Origin: Adiantum capillus-veneris
Taxonomy: Eukaryota; Streptophyta; Polypodiopsida; Polypodiales; Pteridaceae
Assembly (NCBI GenBank): GCA_014529385.2
Contig: CM043967.1
Location: 4,401,001-4,465,000, forward strand
DNA length: 64,000 bases
Direction: 5' to 3'
Position numbers and translations under genes: made by a program
Shown: piece by piece, positions 9,997 through 22,267 of the stretch
How the letters are laid out: every line of letters begins with the position of its first letter
How positions within the stretch are numbered: position 1 is the first letter of the stretch
Notes under the pieces: generated by a model
The model's input: only the letters and a program-made list of their open reading frames with translations
The model's database searches: none
Told to the model about the DNA's origin: nothing

Positions 9997-10056
9997 AGGT
10001 GCCGCGGAAAAAAAAAATTCGGGGATCGGATTTCCCGTAGAAGAGAAATCGGCCGT

Positions 10057-10068
10057 GCTCTGATACCA
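10057..10068 (-). promoter_or_regulatory. Ty3-1 primer binding site, initiator-Met tRNA
   Basis: Minus strand TGGTATCAGAGC, one base inside the 5' LTR; complementary to the 3' end of plant initiator tRNA-Met. Confidence 0.92.
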
Positions 10069-10069
10069 C

Positions 10070-10612
10070 TGACAGACTTGGACACTCCAAGTCAAGAATC
10101 AACCGCGACAACACCAAATAACCACTTCAAAACAAATCACAGGTCACAATAGATGTACACTGGCCCGGCGGAGTTCCGTGCCTAGAGATATTGGCCCCAA
10201 AGACTGGCGCCCCTTTCGGTATTTCTTTTTATATTAATCAATTCAAAGTACAAGAGAGTGGGTCGGGATTCACTCTCAGACTCTGCGTCCAGATGCTCTG
10301 AGAAGTGAGGCCCTCACCACTAATTTAAAGGTTACAAGGGATTCCCAAAAGCAGAGCCCCAAAAGCTTTTAAAATCAAAAGCATCAGTTCTCTCTCTCTC
10401 TTAGAGAGTCTTTTTCTCTTTTTTGATAAAAAAAAAATAAAATTCGCGTCGCTCATCATTTTCCAAATTTAAAAAAAAATAAATTTTTTTTCATAGCCTT
10501 CCGCGATTTGCGGAAATCAGGGTTTCTGGCAAAAATTAGGGTTTGCAGGAATTTTAGGGTTTCGGGCAGAAATTAGGGTTTCTGCTGTCCGCCACGTCAT
10601 CACTTTGTGACA
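10070..10612 (-). repeat. Ty3-1 5' LTR (543 bp)
   Basis: Pairs with 4155-4682. The inner edge has lost two bases (TGACAG instead of TGTAACAG). Telo-boxes recur at about 10534-10580 and the GCCACGTCATCACTTTGTGACA terminus is intact. Confidence 0.92.
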
Positions 10613-11055
10613 CTGGCTACTGTATGGTATATGGCCTCCTGTTGGATGCTACATTCTGGTGTGAGAGCTCAAGCTCCGCAGACTCGTGCGGAACTTTTTA
10701 TGGAGTGGCACAGATGGGACTACTGACACTCGTGCTCGAGTTCGCTGGTCCACGATTATTCGTCCTAGGTCAGCGGGTGGCCTTGGCATTATTGATCCAG
10801 AATTACAGAGCCGCGCCCTTCTTACCAAGCTTATTGTTCGGGGTGTTTTTCCCGGCCAAGAACCTTGGAAGATGCTTCTTCAGGCCGCTCTTTCCACAGC
10901 GATTCCACGCCTTGGCACTAGAGATGGCCATACTTGGCAAACAGGGTATCGTTTTCTCTTTACGGATGCCCCCTTGTGCACCAGCACTCTCTCATCCTTC
11001 ATCCGATCGCTCCTTCAGATTTGGGTATCCATGCGACGAGCTATCACACGCTCAC
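10613..11055 (+). pseudogene. LINE A ORF2, thumb/connection segment between the two insertions
   Basis: Resumes after the second ctggc copy (10613-10617). One frame reads VWYMASCWMLHSGV and then shifts to NFLWSGTDGTTDTRARVRWSTI and GGLGIIDPELQSRALL, the region that follows the RT in plant L1-type ORF2 (FLWSG... W... P...GGLGI). At least one frameshift lies near 10680. It ends at the ctcac target (11051-11055) where LARD-1 begins. Confidence 0.8.
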
Positions 11056-11956
11056 TGTTGCTAAATTGGCTTTATCTTACAGAAAAATAATTTTAAATGA
11101 ATTATCGGATTTATAAGTGAGGGTTTTCTCGCTTGGAACACCAAGGAAAAAATAATTCTAAATGAATTATTGGAATTTGAAGTGAGAGGGTTTTTCTCAC
11201 TGGAGACATCCGAGTACAGAGTATTCCTAGTGCGTCATTTAAAGTAATAACGGGAACACTGAGAACGGGAATATCTGTAAGGCCACCAGGAACGGGTACT
11301 TCTGATGCGTCACATCGGATGGGTGACAGGGAGCATCGGAAAGAAGTATCCGACCATCCGGGAACGGACATCTCTAATCCGTCATAGGATGGGTGACATA
11401 GAGCATCGTGAAGGAGATTGTACCGTAAGTTCGGTTGGAAAGGACTAGGTGAGGGTATTCCTGATGCGTCACAAGGTGGGTGACGGGTGCATCGGAAAGG
11501 GAATATCCATAGTCGCGAGGAAAATCCGAATTGTGTTAGAATTGTGCAAAAGGAAAAGCAAGCACTTGAATGAAGATGGGTTTAGAGGAAACTTTGAGGA
11601 AAAACAGATGCTTTCTGAGAAAGCGGGATTGCTTTTCGAGAAAGCAGATGCTTTCCTGCGAGTAAGTCTATGTCTGCATTGCAACTGTGCATGTGATTGC
11701 ATCCAGGGACGCCTGGGAAGTGCTGTGAAAGCATTGTTTTTAACTTATAAGGTTTTATTGAGTTTTTGGGCAGGTTCAGATTATTTTTAAAATACGCCGG
11801 CTGCCCACTTAATAAGTGGGCAGCCATCTGATAAATAAGGCAACAGATCAGCCAGCGTTTTCTCTCTCTTTTTCTGGCAGAACGAGACAAAAAAAAAAGA
11901 AAAAAAAAAGGCTGCGATCTCTACGCGAGCAGCTATTCGTGCCTGTGGCTAGGAGC

Positions 11957-11964
11957 TATAAAAG
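11957..11964 (+). promoter_or_regulatory. LTR core promoter TATA box of LARD-1
   Basis: TATAAAAG preceded by GGCTAGGAGC and followed by CATCACATGC. It is conserved in all four LARD LTRs (also 16627-16634 plus, and 32552-32559 and 44177-44184 minus), in line with a start site about 30 bases downstream. Confidence 0.65.
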
Positions 11965-12841
11965 CATCACATGCCCTCACTCAGAGAGGAGGACCAATCT
12001 TTGCAAGGAGGAGATGCTACTGCAGATTTCAGCCGTAAAGAAGACGTTGCCAGTGATGCCCATGGCTGCCCCAAGTGTACCAGATGTCGCCAAGACCCAG
12101 TGCGCGAGTTCCCTCGCGAAGAAGTGCCTACGAAGCGTGTTTCCATCTCGACAAGTTGCTGTTTTTCTCTGTTTTCAGTCCATAAACGTCGTAGACGGGG
12201 CTGATTTACGAGAAGGAACCCGAGCACACACCTCTTTTGTGTGTAGGATTGGAAGAGAGGATTTTCTATGGAGAGATCTCTGCCGAGGAATTGCTTTTCG
12301 AGAATCGAGTTGCGTTTCGAGCGTCGAGACTTTGAAGGTAACGATTTTCATGTTCTGATCTTTGAGTATTTGATTGCAGGTGTACTTTCTCTTCGTGAGG
12401 GAGTAGAAGCAGAGGAAGGCATGAGCCTCTGTAGGAGAAAAGCGCTCTGAGGAACTAGCCAGATCAGCCCAAGGGTTTCGTACGCGAGTTTGGGAAGTAG
12501 ATCCACGGATTGGAGAGGTAGTCTCTCAAGTTGTGATCCGGAAGTTGGGATTCCCAAGTAAGGACTTCGTGTATGGGAAAGCAGAGTTGTTCTGCTGGAA
12601 GAGGACTCTGAAAAGAGAGTTGGAAAAGAGTTGCAGGGATGCCATGCCCTGAGTCTGGAAGGTGAGATCCAGAGGCGAGAACCTTGATTCTCGAGGAATT
12701 GGAATAAGGAACGGAAGTTCCTTGGAATAGGGTTTTGCCCTAGGAATCGGAAGCTGAGGCTTCCGGGAACCATCAAGTCTTATTCTAGAACGAACGTGGT
12801 AATACGTTCGGTTCAAGTGCTTGTATAGACTTCTCCTCAGT

Positions 12842-12847
12842 AATAAA
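12842..12847 (+). terminator. LTR poly(A) signal of LARD-1
   Basis: AATAAA about 880 bp after the TATA box in the same LTR; also at 17516-17521 in the 3' LTR, where it would end transcripts. Confidence 0.5.
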
Positions 12848-13025
12848 GATACTATTACGGGGGGGGGACGAGCCCATCTTCTGGTCCCCAGTACTATGTC
12901 GATCTTCTCACTCTCTATCTCTCTCTCTATTTATTTCTCTCTATATCCTCTGGCTTCAGTAATAAGTGATAAATCCTATTTATCCGAATGTATTTTATAT
13001 TGTTATGCGCTCCCGTTTGTGACAA

Positions 13026-13037
13026 TGGTATCAGAGC
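13026..13037 (+). promoter_or_regulatory. LARD-1 primer binding site, initiator-Met tRNA
   Basis: TGGTATCAGAGC (continuing ATGG), one base after the 5' LTR. Confidence 0.92.
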
Positions 13038-13379
13038 ATGGTCTCCTCTCTTTCTCTGTAAAGGAGGATGACTCTGGGAAGATACGGGAAGAAGCCATGA
13101 CAAGCCAAGAGAGAAGTCAGCAGGCGGAACCCTAAGTCCTGCAAGGAAAAGCTCGCAGAGTTGGAAATTTTTTTCTCTCTGCAAGAAGTCGACACAAGGC
13201 TTGGGATTCTCTGAGAAGGCGACAACAGCATGATGCTCAAGAACCTAGAGAATCCAAGGAGCGGAATGCTCGAGATTCTTGAGAATCCAAAAAATATCCA
13301 TGAACGTCAATCCAGAATTATAGCCATGAAATCCCGTCATTCCGGGAAGGATATGAAGAAGGTCTCTAGACCTAGGAAC

Positions 13380-13740
13380 ACTTCCAGTCAAGTTTGATAC
13401 TATTGACGGAAGGGAAGATGCCCCGAAAGCTACCGCATTGATTTGACAAGTTTAAGGTTGCCTTTGCAAACGGCAATTTATGAAAAAGCGTCAAAGATGA
13501 GGCATGTGATTAAACACCTCAAGGGGATTGCAAGTACTTGGTGGTATACCAAAGCTCTGCAAGGAACTTACAACAAGACTTGGATTCAATTCAAGGCTGA
13601 ACTTTTTGACAAATTTTTTTCCTCTATGCTTTGAAGAAGGCATCCAAGAAGATTGGGATCGGTTTGCCCAATAGGAACACGAGTGAGTCAAAGCAAGTAG
13701 TGGTTCACTCTTGCCAAGGTAGCTCCATTCTTGATCCTCT
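13380..13740 (+). pseudogene. LARD-1 gag-like remnant
   Basis: Plus-strand frames read VKFDTIDGREDAPKA, then FDKFKVAFANGN, MRHVIKHLKGIASTWWYTKALQGTYNKTWIQFKAELFDKFF, which has the W...F...F spacing of a Retrotrans_gag capsid segment. Several frameshifts separate the pieces. LARD-2 carries the same remnant at 42468-42830 (minus). Nothing of pol follows. The rest of the interior, to 15728, has only short scattered ORFs. Confidence 0.6.
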
Positions 13741-15728
13741 CTGAGGAAGGAAAGATGAACAAATTTAACGAAGGACTTTTGCCCGAATTTGTAAACCCAT
13801 CTGCAAGATACTTTGCAGCAGATGGTGGAGTCAGCAGTACAAAGATGAAAGTGTATACCTTAGTGTACATAGAATCCAATCCCCGTGGTGGGACGGGAAA
13901 CATTGAACACAGGAAGTTTGGAGTAAGGGAATTAAATCTAACTCCTGAGTTCTTGAATAGCAGACCCTTGAAGTTTAAGTGAGAGGGCAGGTTTTTAATC
14001 AAAGTTACATCTTTGAGGAAATCATAAAGTGCATTATGCTTGTTTGCTCTTTTGCACGAGGTATGGTTGTGTCTAACGAGGACAATCACTCTCGAGTGTT
14101 TATGAGAGTAAGGTTGAGTTAGAACATTGTTTATACGATGAACTGCTTTGCTTAACCATTTGGAAGGTCCATGATTGATCTGGTATCCGGTAGTTCTCCA
14201 ACAAATTACCTGCTATTGCGGGTAGGAAATTATGAAGGAACCATTCTGAGTTTTCAAGCAAAGAAAAGCTTTCATGAAGCTTGAGTACTCTTTAAGCCCA
14301 CACCCCCTACCCGGTAAGGGAAGATATGGTAGTGCTTTTTGCACAAGTGAATGAACACTCTCTTTACGAGGGAAGGAACAAGCGACGACTACGGCCTTTG
14401 CTTGAGGAATCCAAGGATTAAAATCCTAGATTATTTGATGAGCGGGTTTTGCTCTAAGATCGAGCCAAGTGATCGTCAAGTTGAGCGTCTTCGCTCTAAG
14501 GATTTTACGAAGGGAAGGTAATTTCCCAGGTTCATCGAAACTCTAACACAGCTTAAGAATTATGTACACTTTTGAGTACATGGATAACACATGAAGATGC
14601 AGACCTATGCCAAGGAACTGGACGAGAGTTTGTTATACTCTCTTGAGCGCCTTTTTGCGCGCAAGAATATTCCGACACGAGAATCTCTATTTGAGATGTG
14701 TTTGGTAGAAGAAATTTGAGTTTCTCTACGAAGAAGAGGTTTTCCGATGGTCGTTGATCATTGAGTACGCTATGTGCCTTTACCATTACAGTAGCAACTT
14801 TTGGTTGCGGTATATGTTTCTCCATGAGAAGGTCAAGTAGCATTTACACGCTGCTGGAATAAATTCGAACTATTATGTTCGTAAGAATATAGCTCGCCAA
14901 CCGTTTCAAAATGGTAAGAATTACATATGGGCGAACATCCCTGAGAATCAAAGAAGGTTCGCTCTATTGTGAACCGGGTTTGAACGTACGTTCATAAAAT
15001 GTTATGGATAGAATCCTATCTGCCTGAGATTTTGCAAGTTGTCATTGATGCTTGCAAGGTGAATCATTTTTTATGATTTTGCAAGAAAGAGACGGTAATG
15101 GGCGTCGGGAAAACACTGCTAGTGGTAATAACTCGCAGGAGAATAAGATTGGAAGGAAGTGCCGCCGTGCACAAGGAATCTTCGGATTGGAACCGTCTGT
15201 CTACGTTGAGCGACGGCCCGAAACAAGAACCTTCTTTAAGGTGATCGCAATCTTTGTTTGTGAAAGAAAGACATCGAGCTTAATGCTCTATGACTTGAGC
15301 ATTCCCTATGTGGGAGGACACAAGAGGTTTAATACCCTCTGGACTAACAACGCAGGATTCTGCGCAAGGACAGATACCTAGATTGATTCTAGGAGGATTA
15401 TTCTTCTCGGATTGAGAAGGTGGAATTGAGTTAACACTCTCGAATGAGGAAACGTTCGATCTGTTGGAAAGACGCGAATGACGAGTTCTTCCACGGCTCG
15501 TAAGTTTGATGATTGGTGAAGGATATCCTCAAGGTACTAGAGGAAGGACATGAACCGGTAAGGTAAGTATTGAATTATGATTTTTTTAAATTTTTTTTTC
15601 TTTAATTTACTTTTAAGTTCTCTACTGAGAAAGGACCAGCTCAACTCACCATTGAGCAAGATTTGGAATCTTTCCGGTTTCTCCCCGGCAGTTCAGTTGG
15701 ACCTCTACAGTTGAGGACAACTGTTTAT

Positions 15729-15740
15729 AAGTGAGAGGGA
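15729..15740 (+). promoter_or_regulatory. LARD-1 polypurine tract
   Basis: AAGTGAGAGGGA directly before the 3' LTR, repeated at the corresponding place in LARD-2 (33917-33928, minus). Confidence 0.8.
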
Positions 15741-17698
15741 TGCTGCTAAATTGGCTTTATCTTACAGAAAAATAATTTTAAATGAATTATTGGATTTATA
15801 AGTGAGGGTTTTTTCGCTTGGAACACCAAGGAAAAAATAATTCTAAATGAATTATTGGAATTTTAAGTGAGAGGGTTTTTCTCACTGGAGACATCCGAGT
15901 ACAGAGTATTCCTAGTGCGTCATTTAAAGTAATGACGGGAACACTGAGAACAAGAATATCTGTAAGGCCACCAGGAATGGGTACTTCTGATGCGTCACAT
16001 CGGATGGGTGACAGGGAGCATCGGAAAGAAGTATCCGACCATCCGGGAACGGACATCTCTGATGCGTCATAGGATGGGTGACATAGAGCATCGTGAAGGA
16101 GATTGTACCGTAAGTTCGGTAGGAAAGGACTAGGTGATGGGTATTCCTGATGCGTCACAAGGTGGGGTGACGGGTGCATCGGAAAGGGAATATCCATAGT
16201 CGGGAGGAAATTCCGAACTGTGTTAGAATTGTGCACAAGGAAAAGCAAGCACTTGAATAAAGATGGGTTCAGAGGAAACTTTAAGGAAAAACAGATGCTT
16301 TCTAAGAAAGCGGGATTGCTTTTTGGGAAAGCAGATGCTTTCCCGCGAGGAAGTCTATGTCTGCATTGCAACTGTGCACGCCTGGGAAGTGCTGTGAAAG
16401 CATTGTTTTTAACTTATAAGGTTTTATTGAGTTTTTGGGCAGGTTCAGACTATTTTTAAAATACGCCGGCCGCCCACTTAATAAGTGGGCAGCCATCTGA
16501 TAAAAAAGGCAACAGATCAGCCAGCGTTTTCTCTCTCTCTTTTTCTGGCAGAACGAGAAAAAAAAAAAGAAAAAAAAAAGGCCGCGATCTCTACGCGAGC
16601 AGCTATTCGTGCCCGTGGCTAGGAGCTATAAAAGCATCACATGCCCTCACTCAGAGAGGAGGACCAATCTTTGCAAGGAGGAGATGCTACTGCAGATTTC
16701 AGCCGTAAAGAAGACGTTGCCAGTGATGCCCATGGCTGCCCCAAGTGTACCAGATGTCGCCAAGACCCAGTGCGCGAGTTCCCTCGCGAAGAAGTGCCTA
16801 CAAAGCGTGTTTCCATCGCGACAAGTTGCTGTTTTTCTCTGTTTTCAGCCCATAAACGTCGTAGACGGGGCTGATTTACGAGAAGGAACCCGAGCACACA
16901 CCTCTTTTGTGTGTAGGATTGGAAGAGAGGATTTTCTATGGAGAGATCTCTGCCGAGGAATTGCTTTTCGAGAATCGAGTTGCGTTTCGAGCGTCGAGAC
17001 TTTGAAGGTAACGATTTTCATGTTCTGATCTTTGAGTATTTGATTGCAGGTGTACTTTCTCTTCGTGAGGGAGTAGGAGCAGAGGAAGGCATGAGCCTCT
17101 GTAGGAGAAAAGCGCTCTGAGGAACTAGAGCCAGATCAGCCCAAGTGTTTCGTACCCGAGTTTGGGAAGTAGTTCCACGGATTGGAGAGAGGTAGTCTCT
17201 CAAGTTGTGATCCGGAAGTTGGGATTCTCAAGTAAGGACTTCGTGTCTGGGAAAGCAGAGTTGTTCTGTGGGAAGAGGACTCTGGAAAGAGAGTTGGAAA
17301 AGAGTTGCAGGGATGCCATGCCCTGAGTCTGGAAGGTGAGATCCAGAGGCGAGAACCTTGATTCTCGAGGAATTGGAATAAGGAACGGAAGTTCCTTGGA
17401 ATAGGGTTTTGCCCTAGGAATCGGAAGCTGAGGCTTCCGGGAACCATCAAGTCTTATTCTAGAACGAACGTGGTAATACGTTCGGTTCAAGTGCTTGTAT
17501 AGACTTCTCCTCAGTAATAAAGATACTATTACGGGGGGGGGACGAGCCCATCTTCTGGTCCCCAGTACTATGTCGATCTTCTCACTCTATCTCTCTCTCT
17601 CTATTTATTTCTCTCTATATCCTCTGGCTTCAGTAATAAGTGATAAATCCTATTTATCCGAATGTATTTTATATTGTTATGCGCTCCCGTTTGTGACA
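15741..17698 (+). repeat. LARD-1 3' LTR (1958 bp)
   Basis: Pairs with 11056-13024. TATA box at 16627-16634 and AATAAA at 17516-17521. Ends TTTGTGACA before the second ctcac. Confidence 0.92.
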
Positions 17699-19214
17699 CT
17701 CACCTCCCTCATGCCGTGAGGAGATTGAGCGCTAGCCTCTCATTTGGAATGATGCAGTTCTTGATTCTTCGGTTAATCCACCCCGTCAGCTTGGAGAGAG
17801 GACGCACATTGATTGGGCTGCTTGGGACACTGGCCCTGCTGCCTCTATGCGGTTGTTTCATGAGACACGTATGCTGGATGCAGATTTTGTGGCAGAACAT
17901 TATGACATTGGTCGCGGGGTACTAGACAGACTGCTTGAGATTGACTCTGCCATTCCTTCACACTGGGACGCAGTCATGCGAGGCACGGTTCAGTTGCCTC
18001 CACATTGTGGCTGGGAAGGCCTCTTTGCTCAGAGCACTCTCTTATTAGTTCGTTTAGACACCATGCTGTTCACAGTTGATAATGACTACTCTTCGGGAAT
18101 GCATGCTAGATTGACATATGCTACTACCTCTCCGCACCTTGTCTACCTCGTCGCTCAATGGGAGGCCATACGAGTAGTTGGCTCCCGCAGGAAGTGTCGT
18201 TGTGTTGACCCCCGTTTCGCTTCCGCTGATGTTGCACTTTGGAGGCTTTGGGTGTGGGAGGGTCGTGCCCTATCTCAACTTTATTGGGACCCAGGTGAGT
18301 GGCATTGGCCTCACTCTAACCCCACCGGTGCACATGTATCATTCTTTGAGTACATAGTCAGAATTGGAAGATTCGCATTGATGAGACAGCACCCAGAGCA
18401 GCCCAGTCGTATGCGTTTCTGGTTACATTCAGGTCTCTCCCATGCCTATCTACAGCAGTTTTGGTCAGCCATCTGGGATTTACATGTGGCTCTGCGTATT
18501 TCTTTTTTCCTGTGGATGATTGCACATGCAGGACTTCCAGTTGGGACTTGGTTAGCTTCTATGGGTCATGATCCGTTATGTACTCGTTGTTCTTTGCGCC
18601 TACCTGAGTCACCTGCACACTGTCTTTGGTCATGCTCGTCTTCTCATGTAGTGTGGCTAGTAGTTTGCTTTTTACTTAGCAGAGCTGGTGTTCAGCATGG
18701 ATTTCTCACTTGGGGATCTGTCTCCTGGTTGATGCCGATGCCCGGACCGCATCTTTTCTACGAGGTCTCAGACACAGATCCAGCTCTTATGCTTACCTCG
18801 ACTGGTTACCGGCGAGGGACTTTGGCTATGTTACCACAGATTGCTTGGCAGGGGGATCCTCAGACACGTGATGAAATCTTCTCAGTCATCACTAGCATTG
18901 CACTCTGGAATGTTTGGAGAGCTCGTTGTCTTCACGTTCTCAGTGTGGCTCCACAGCTCCTTCCGGATACCCTCACTGCCATTTGGCTGGACATCATTCA
19001 CACCCTCATATTTGGCAGTGGGATTCTTCCTCAGGTACATCTAGAGCAGCTGAGGCTCGTTGATTTGACTTCCTTCGGCGTTGGGCCCGATCTCCACTCT
19101 TCTTCACACTTACAGGTGGACAGATTACATGGCATTATGCACCTCCTCAGTGGTTTCTCCTCCACTCATCATACAGACCACCATGAGATTGTTCTAGTCG
19201 AGTTGTCACTATAG
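17699..19214 (+). pseudogene. LINE A ORF2 C-terminal part with zinc-binding (zf-RVT) domain
   Basis: From the second ctcac copy the frame is open to the TAG at 19212-19214, giving a 455-residue reading from the Met at 17847. Two thirds from the C-terminus lies a zf-RVT type motif, CTRCSLRLPESPAHCLWSCSS followed by a Trp, the C-x2-C...H-x4-C pattern found at the end of plant L1 ORF2 proteins. Upstream is the expected WSAIWDLHVALRISFFLWMIAH. The open frame of this length is unusual among the broken repeats here. No start codon of its own is implied: it is a displaced tail of ORF2. Confidence 0.82.
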
Positions 19215-19319
19215 TGGCTCTCAACCTTACATTCCGCTTGTACACCCCACGTGATAGGCTATTTTGGCATCCGCTGGGGATTATATTGTACTCCAGTAAA
19301 ATACAGCCCTGATTTTTCC

Positions 19320-19467
<148 letters not shown>

Positions 19468-19541
19468 GGAAGGGTTAAGGTTTGAGAGGTGATTAGGGAA
19501 AGTCCAAGGTTTTGGCCTAAGGTTTCATCTTCACCGGTTTC

Positions 19542-19609
19542 TGTTACAGGCTTGGACACTCCAAGCGAGAAATCAATAGCAACACACAAATAGAAACTTC
19601 AAAATCACT

Positions 19610-19700
<91 letters not shown>

Positions 19701-20225
19701 CGCATGGCGGAGTTCTGCGCCCAGATGCACTAGCCCCAAAGACTGACGCCTCTTTTGGTATTTCTTGATTATTTCTCATTGCAAAGTACAACTTTTGAGG
19801 GTCCTCTGCTTTCAGATTCAACGTCCAGATACTTTGCAGAGTGAGGCCCCACGGGCTCTTATAAACATCACAAGGGATGTCCAAAAGCAGAGCCCAAAAA
19901 GCACTTTCCTTCAAAGCACTAATTCCCAAAAGCTAGGGCTAAAGTTGCCAACGTGTTTTGTGGAAATCTATACGGCATGTCACGTCATCAACGTAAAATG
20001 CGAACGTCCGTACAGTTGCCACGTCATCAGTGCGATTTACGAAAAACTTCTTCAAAGTTCAAGCTTTGGGTTTTTAGGGTTTTAGGCCCAGACGGCCAGT
20101 GCTCATATGCTCATAAGTCCCTTACGTTGGTCTGTTCAATCTCTATTGTCTAGTCTGTTCAATCTCTCTTGTCCACTCGGCCATTTCTCTACTAGGTGGG
20201 CATGCCACATCATCACTTTGTGACA
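19542..20225 (-). repeat. Solo LTR, divergent relative of the Ty3-1 family, with an internal (GA)n expansion
   Basis: Begins TGTTACAGGCTTGGACACTCCAAG and ends CACTTTGTGACA, like the Ty3-1 LTRs. It shares the GACGCCTCTTTTGGTATTTCTT block and the AGTGAGGCCC... AAAAGCAGAGCCC region. A GA tract of about 85 bp (19613-19696) sits where the relatives have unique sequence. The flanks gtttc and gattc are near-matching 5-mers, which suggests a worn TSD. It could also be the end of a longer element, because a PPT-like GATTCCCTCTCAAG follows it. Confidence 0.72.
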
Positions 20226-22267
20226 GATTCCCTCTCAAGTTTTATGGCACCTTCAATGGTTATTTCAGAAGATCTTCAGCGCAAGATTGGTGACCGAATT
20301 AATGTTCTTTCTCAAAGAGGGACCTTTGGCCGCTTGGTGGGATGCTCCTACTCTCGAGTCAACATTTGAGAGTGGCTCTCATGCACTCTAGTTGATTCGG
20401 ATGAAGGCAAAAGTGGAGGACATCATCTTGCTAGGCAGAGATACTCTCATTGCTGCTTTCACTTCAAAGGAACTTGCCTCTCCAGTTGTCAATCGCACAT
20501 GTTGGTTTTCTTGCATCCATGGCATGAGGATTTTACATTAACCGCTTTTGAAATTAGATTTAGGCTCCAAAGTATTCAATAAAAATAGCTTTCCTAGAAC
20601 TACCTGCACAATTTTGGTTGCCAGACATGTTGAGGCAGATGAGTTCTTTCTTTGGCATACCATTTATGCGTTTAGTGTAGCTTCATATATCTGTGCCATC
20701 TATAAAGGTGGCTACTACCCCTTCCACAGTCTTTCCAAATATCATCACTTTTGAGTGGAAAGGGGTGTTGCGCTTGTAGAGGATTGTGGTTATGGGTAGA
20801 CTGAACTAGTGCCTTAGATGCCATGATGGGCCGTAAATGGCGACAACAAAGATAGACTGGTCGGAGGAGGAGATAGCCCTCACAGCCACAATAGAGTTTT
20901 GCATAGTAGCAGGACCCGCGCAGAGTCAGCAGGAGCAGAGTGCTCAACAACAACACAGTGTTGAGAAGGCACAAAGATAGAGACAAAGACATGCATGTAG
21001 ACAGGTACAGGCACCGACTGTCCTTGTTTACAGAAGGGTAGTGAGACAGAGGCTGGCAAAGGCAGAGCAGTCCCCAGAAAGACCTCTGGAGGAGAGATTA
21101 CCAGACCAAGATCGAGAGGAGTAATCAGGGCAGTTGGATCAAAGGATAGAGGAAAACCAACAATCTATGGCAGTTGAGGAGCAGCCCGAGTTGCCCCGGA
21201 GTAATCAGGGCAGTTGGATCGAAGGATAGAGGAGGACCAACAATCTATGGCAGTTCAGGAGCAGCCCGAGTTGCCCCGGATAGGCCAGTCCAGTAGACTT
21301 TGGATCACTTGGAGATTCAGTTGTAGGTGCCTCTCACAGTAGGCACTGTTCAAAGGGAGCAAGAGAGTGAGTTTTCGCTGTTTGCAAAAGATTTTGACTA
21401 TTCAGTAGGCTTCACATCTGCAACAGATGTCCTGCTTTCTGAGCTTTTGCAAGCTCAGTTCTTTGCGTTGGTCATGGAGATCTCCAAATGTTTCTTTGAG
21501 GAGTGGGCCATCGGGTGTTGACATGATTTTCCTGCAGTTTTTGGGAACACGCCACATTTTCCTTGGTCCAAAGAGAGCTCCCCAGGTTTTACATGACGAC
21601 TCCTTTTGGACAGGGGAGGCTGTCTATGATACCCTACAAGAGCAGACAATGGTTTGAGGCCAATTACTTTACGGATATCAGATAGTTTGCAGATTCGTTT
21701 GAGAGCCAGTTCAGAGAGGCCTTAGGGTGGTTAGAGAGAGATGCATCTTGGTACCTTCCCTTGGCTATTGAGGTGGACAACGAGTGGGTCCCCCCTCCCT
21801 CTCTTACAGTTTGGTTGTGCCGTAGATCCACATACTTATTTGGGGAGGCATGACTTAGGGGTTTCACAATCCCTTGGCTTTTGTGTGCTCCTTCGAGAGG
21901 TTTTTTTATAGCGGATGCTTTATATCAGACAAATAACCAGCTTTACTTTTTTGCTTCATGGTTCAAGAATTGCCAAATCCTCTTACATATTGATTTTCTC
22001 ATCCCCTTGCACGACCTCTTTTGCGTATTGATCATTTAAAAGTTGGAACTAGACCATTAAGGCATTATACATTGAATGATCGACCATTTAAACCAAGCAT
22101 CTTGATCATTGCAACCTTGTGCATTCAGTAAGTGATTAATTTCACTAGTAAAACGGTGCCGCCCAAAGGCGGCGGCATGGCCCCTCTTACCCTCAAGCTC
22201 TTCACTCTTGACAAATTTCACAAAAGAAGATCAAGAAAATTACTCTCTCCTTCTTTCTTTCTTATCT

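Larger units (their letters stand above)
4155..10612 (-). mobile_element. Ty3-1, Ty3/gypsy chromovirus retrotransposon (6.46 kb)
   Basis: Bounded by LTRs 4155-4682 and 10070-10612 that begin TG and end CA, with TSD ctggc. Coding order on the minus strand is gag, protease, RT, RNase H, integrase, chromodomain. The PBS is next to the right LTR and the PPT next to the left LTR, so it is transcribed right to left. About 0.6 kb between the chromodomain and the PPT (4695-5289) holds no ORF I can support. All coding regions are broken. Confidence 0.92.
11056..13024 (+). repeat. LARD-1 5' LTR (1969 bp)
   Basis: Starts TGTTGCTAAATTGG and ends CGTTTGTGACA. It contains short direct repeats of a GATGCGTCA-type motif (11301-11480), a TATA box at 11957-11964 and AATAAA at 12842-12847. 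Very close to 15741-17698: the most obvious differences are an 11-bp segment (TGATTGCATCC) present only in this copy near 11694 and scattered substitutions. Confidence 0.92.
11056..17698 (+). mobile_element. LARD-1, large LTR element without pol (6.64 kb)
   Basis: LTRs 11056-13024 and 15741-17698 flank a 2.7-kb interior (13025-15740) with a PBS at its left and PPT at its right, TSD ctcac (11051-11055 and 17699-17703). The interior shows a worn gag remnant but no protease, RT, RNase H or integrase. LTRs of about 1.96 kb with a non-coding core fit the LARD class of non-autonomous elements, which rely on enzymes from elsewhere. A second copy is LARD-2 at 30204-45069. Confidence 0.88.

Noticed and set aside
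10057-10068. tRNA gene remnants at the GCTCTGATACCA sites
   Set aside because: Only the 12 bases complementary to the tRNA 3' end are present and each lies directly inside an LTR; they are primer binding sites.
12337-12378. Small intron in the LARD LTR (AAG/GTAACG ... TTGCAG/GTGT)
   Set aside because: The gap would be about 42 bp, below the usual plant minimum, and there is no protein to preserve.
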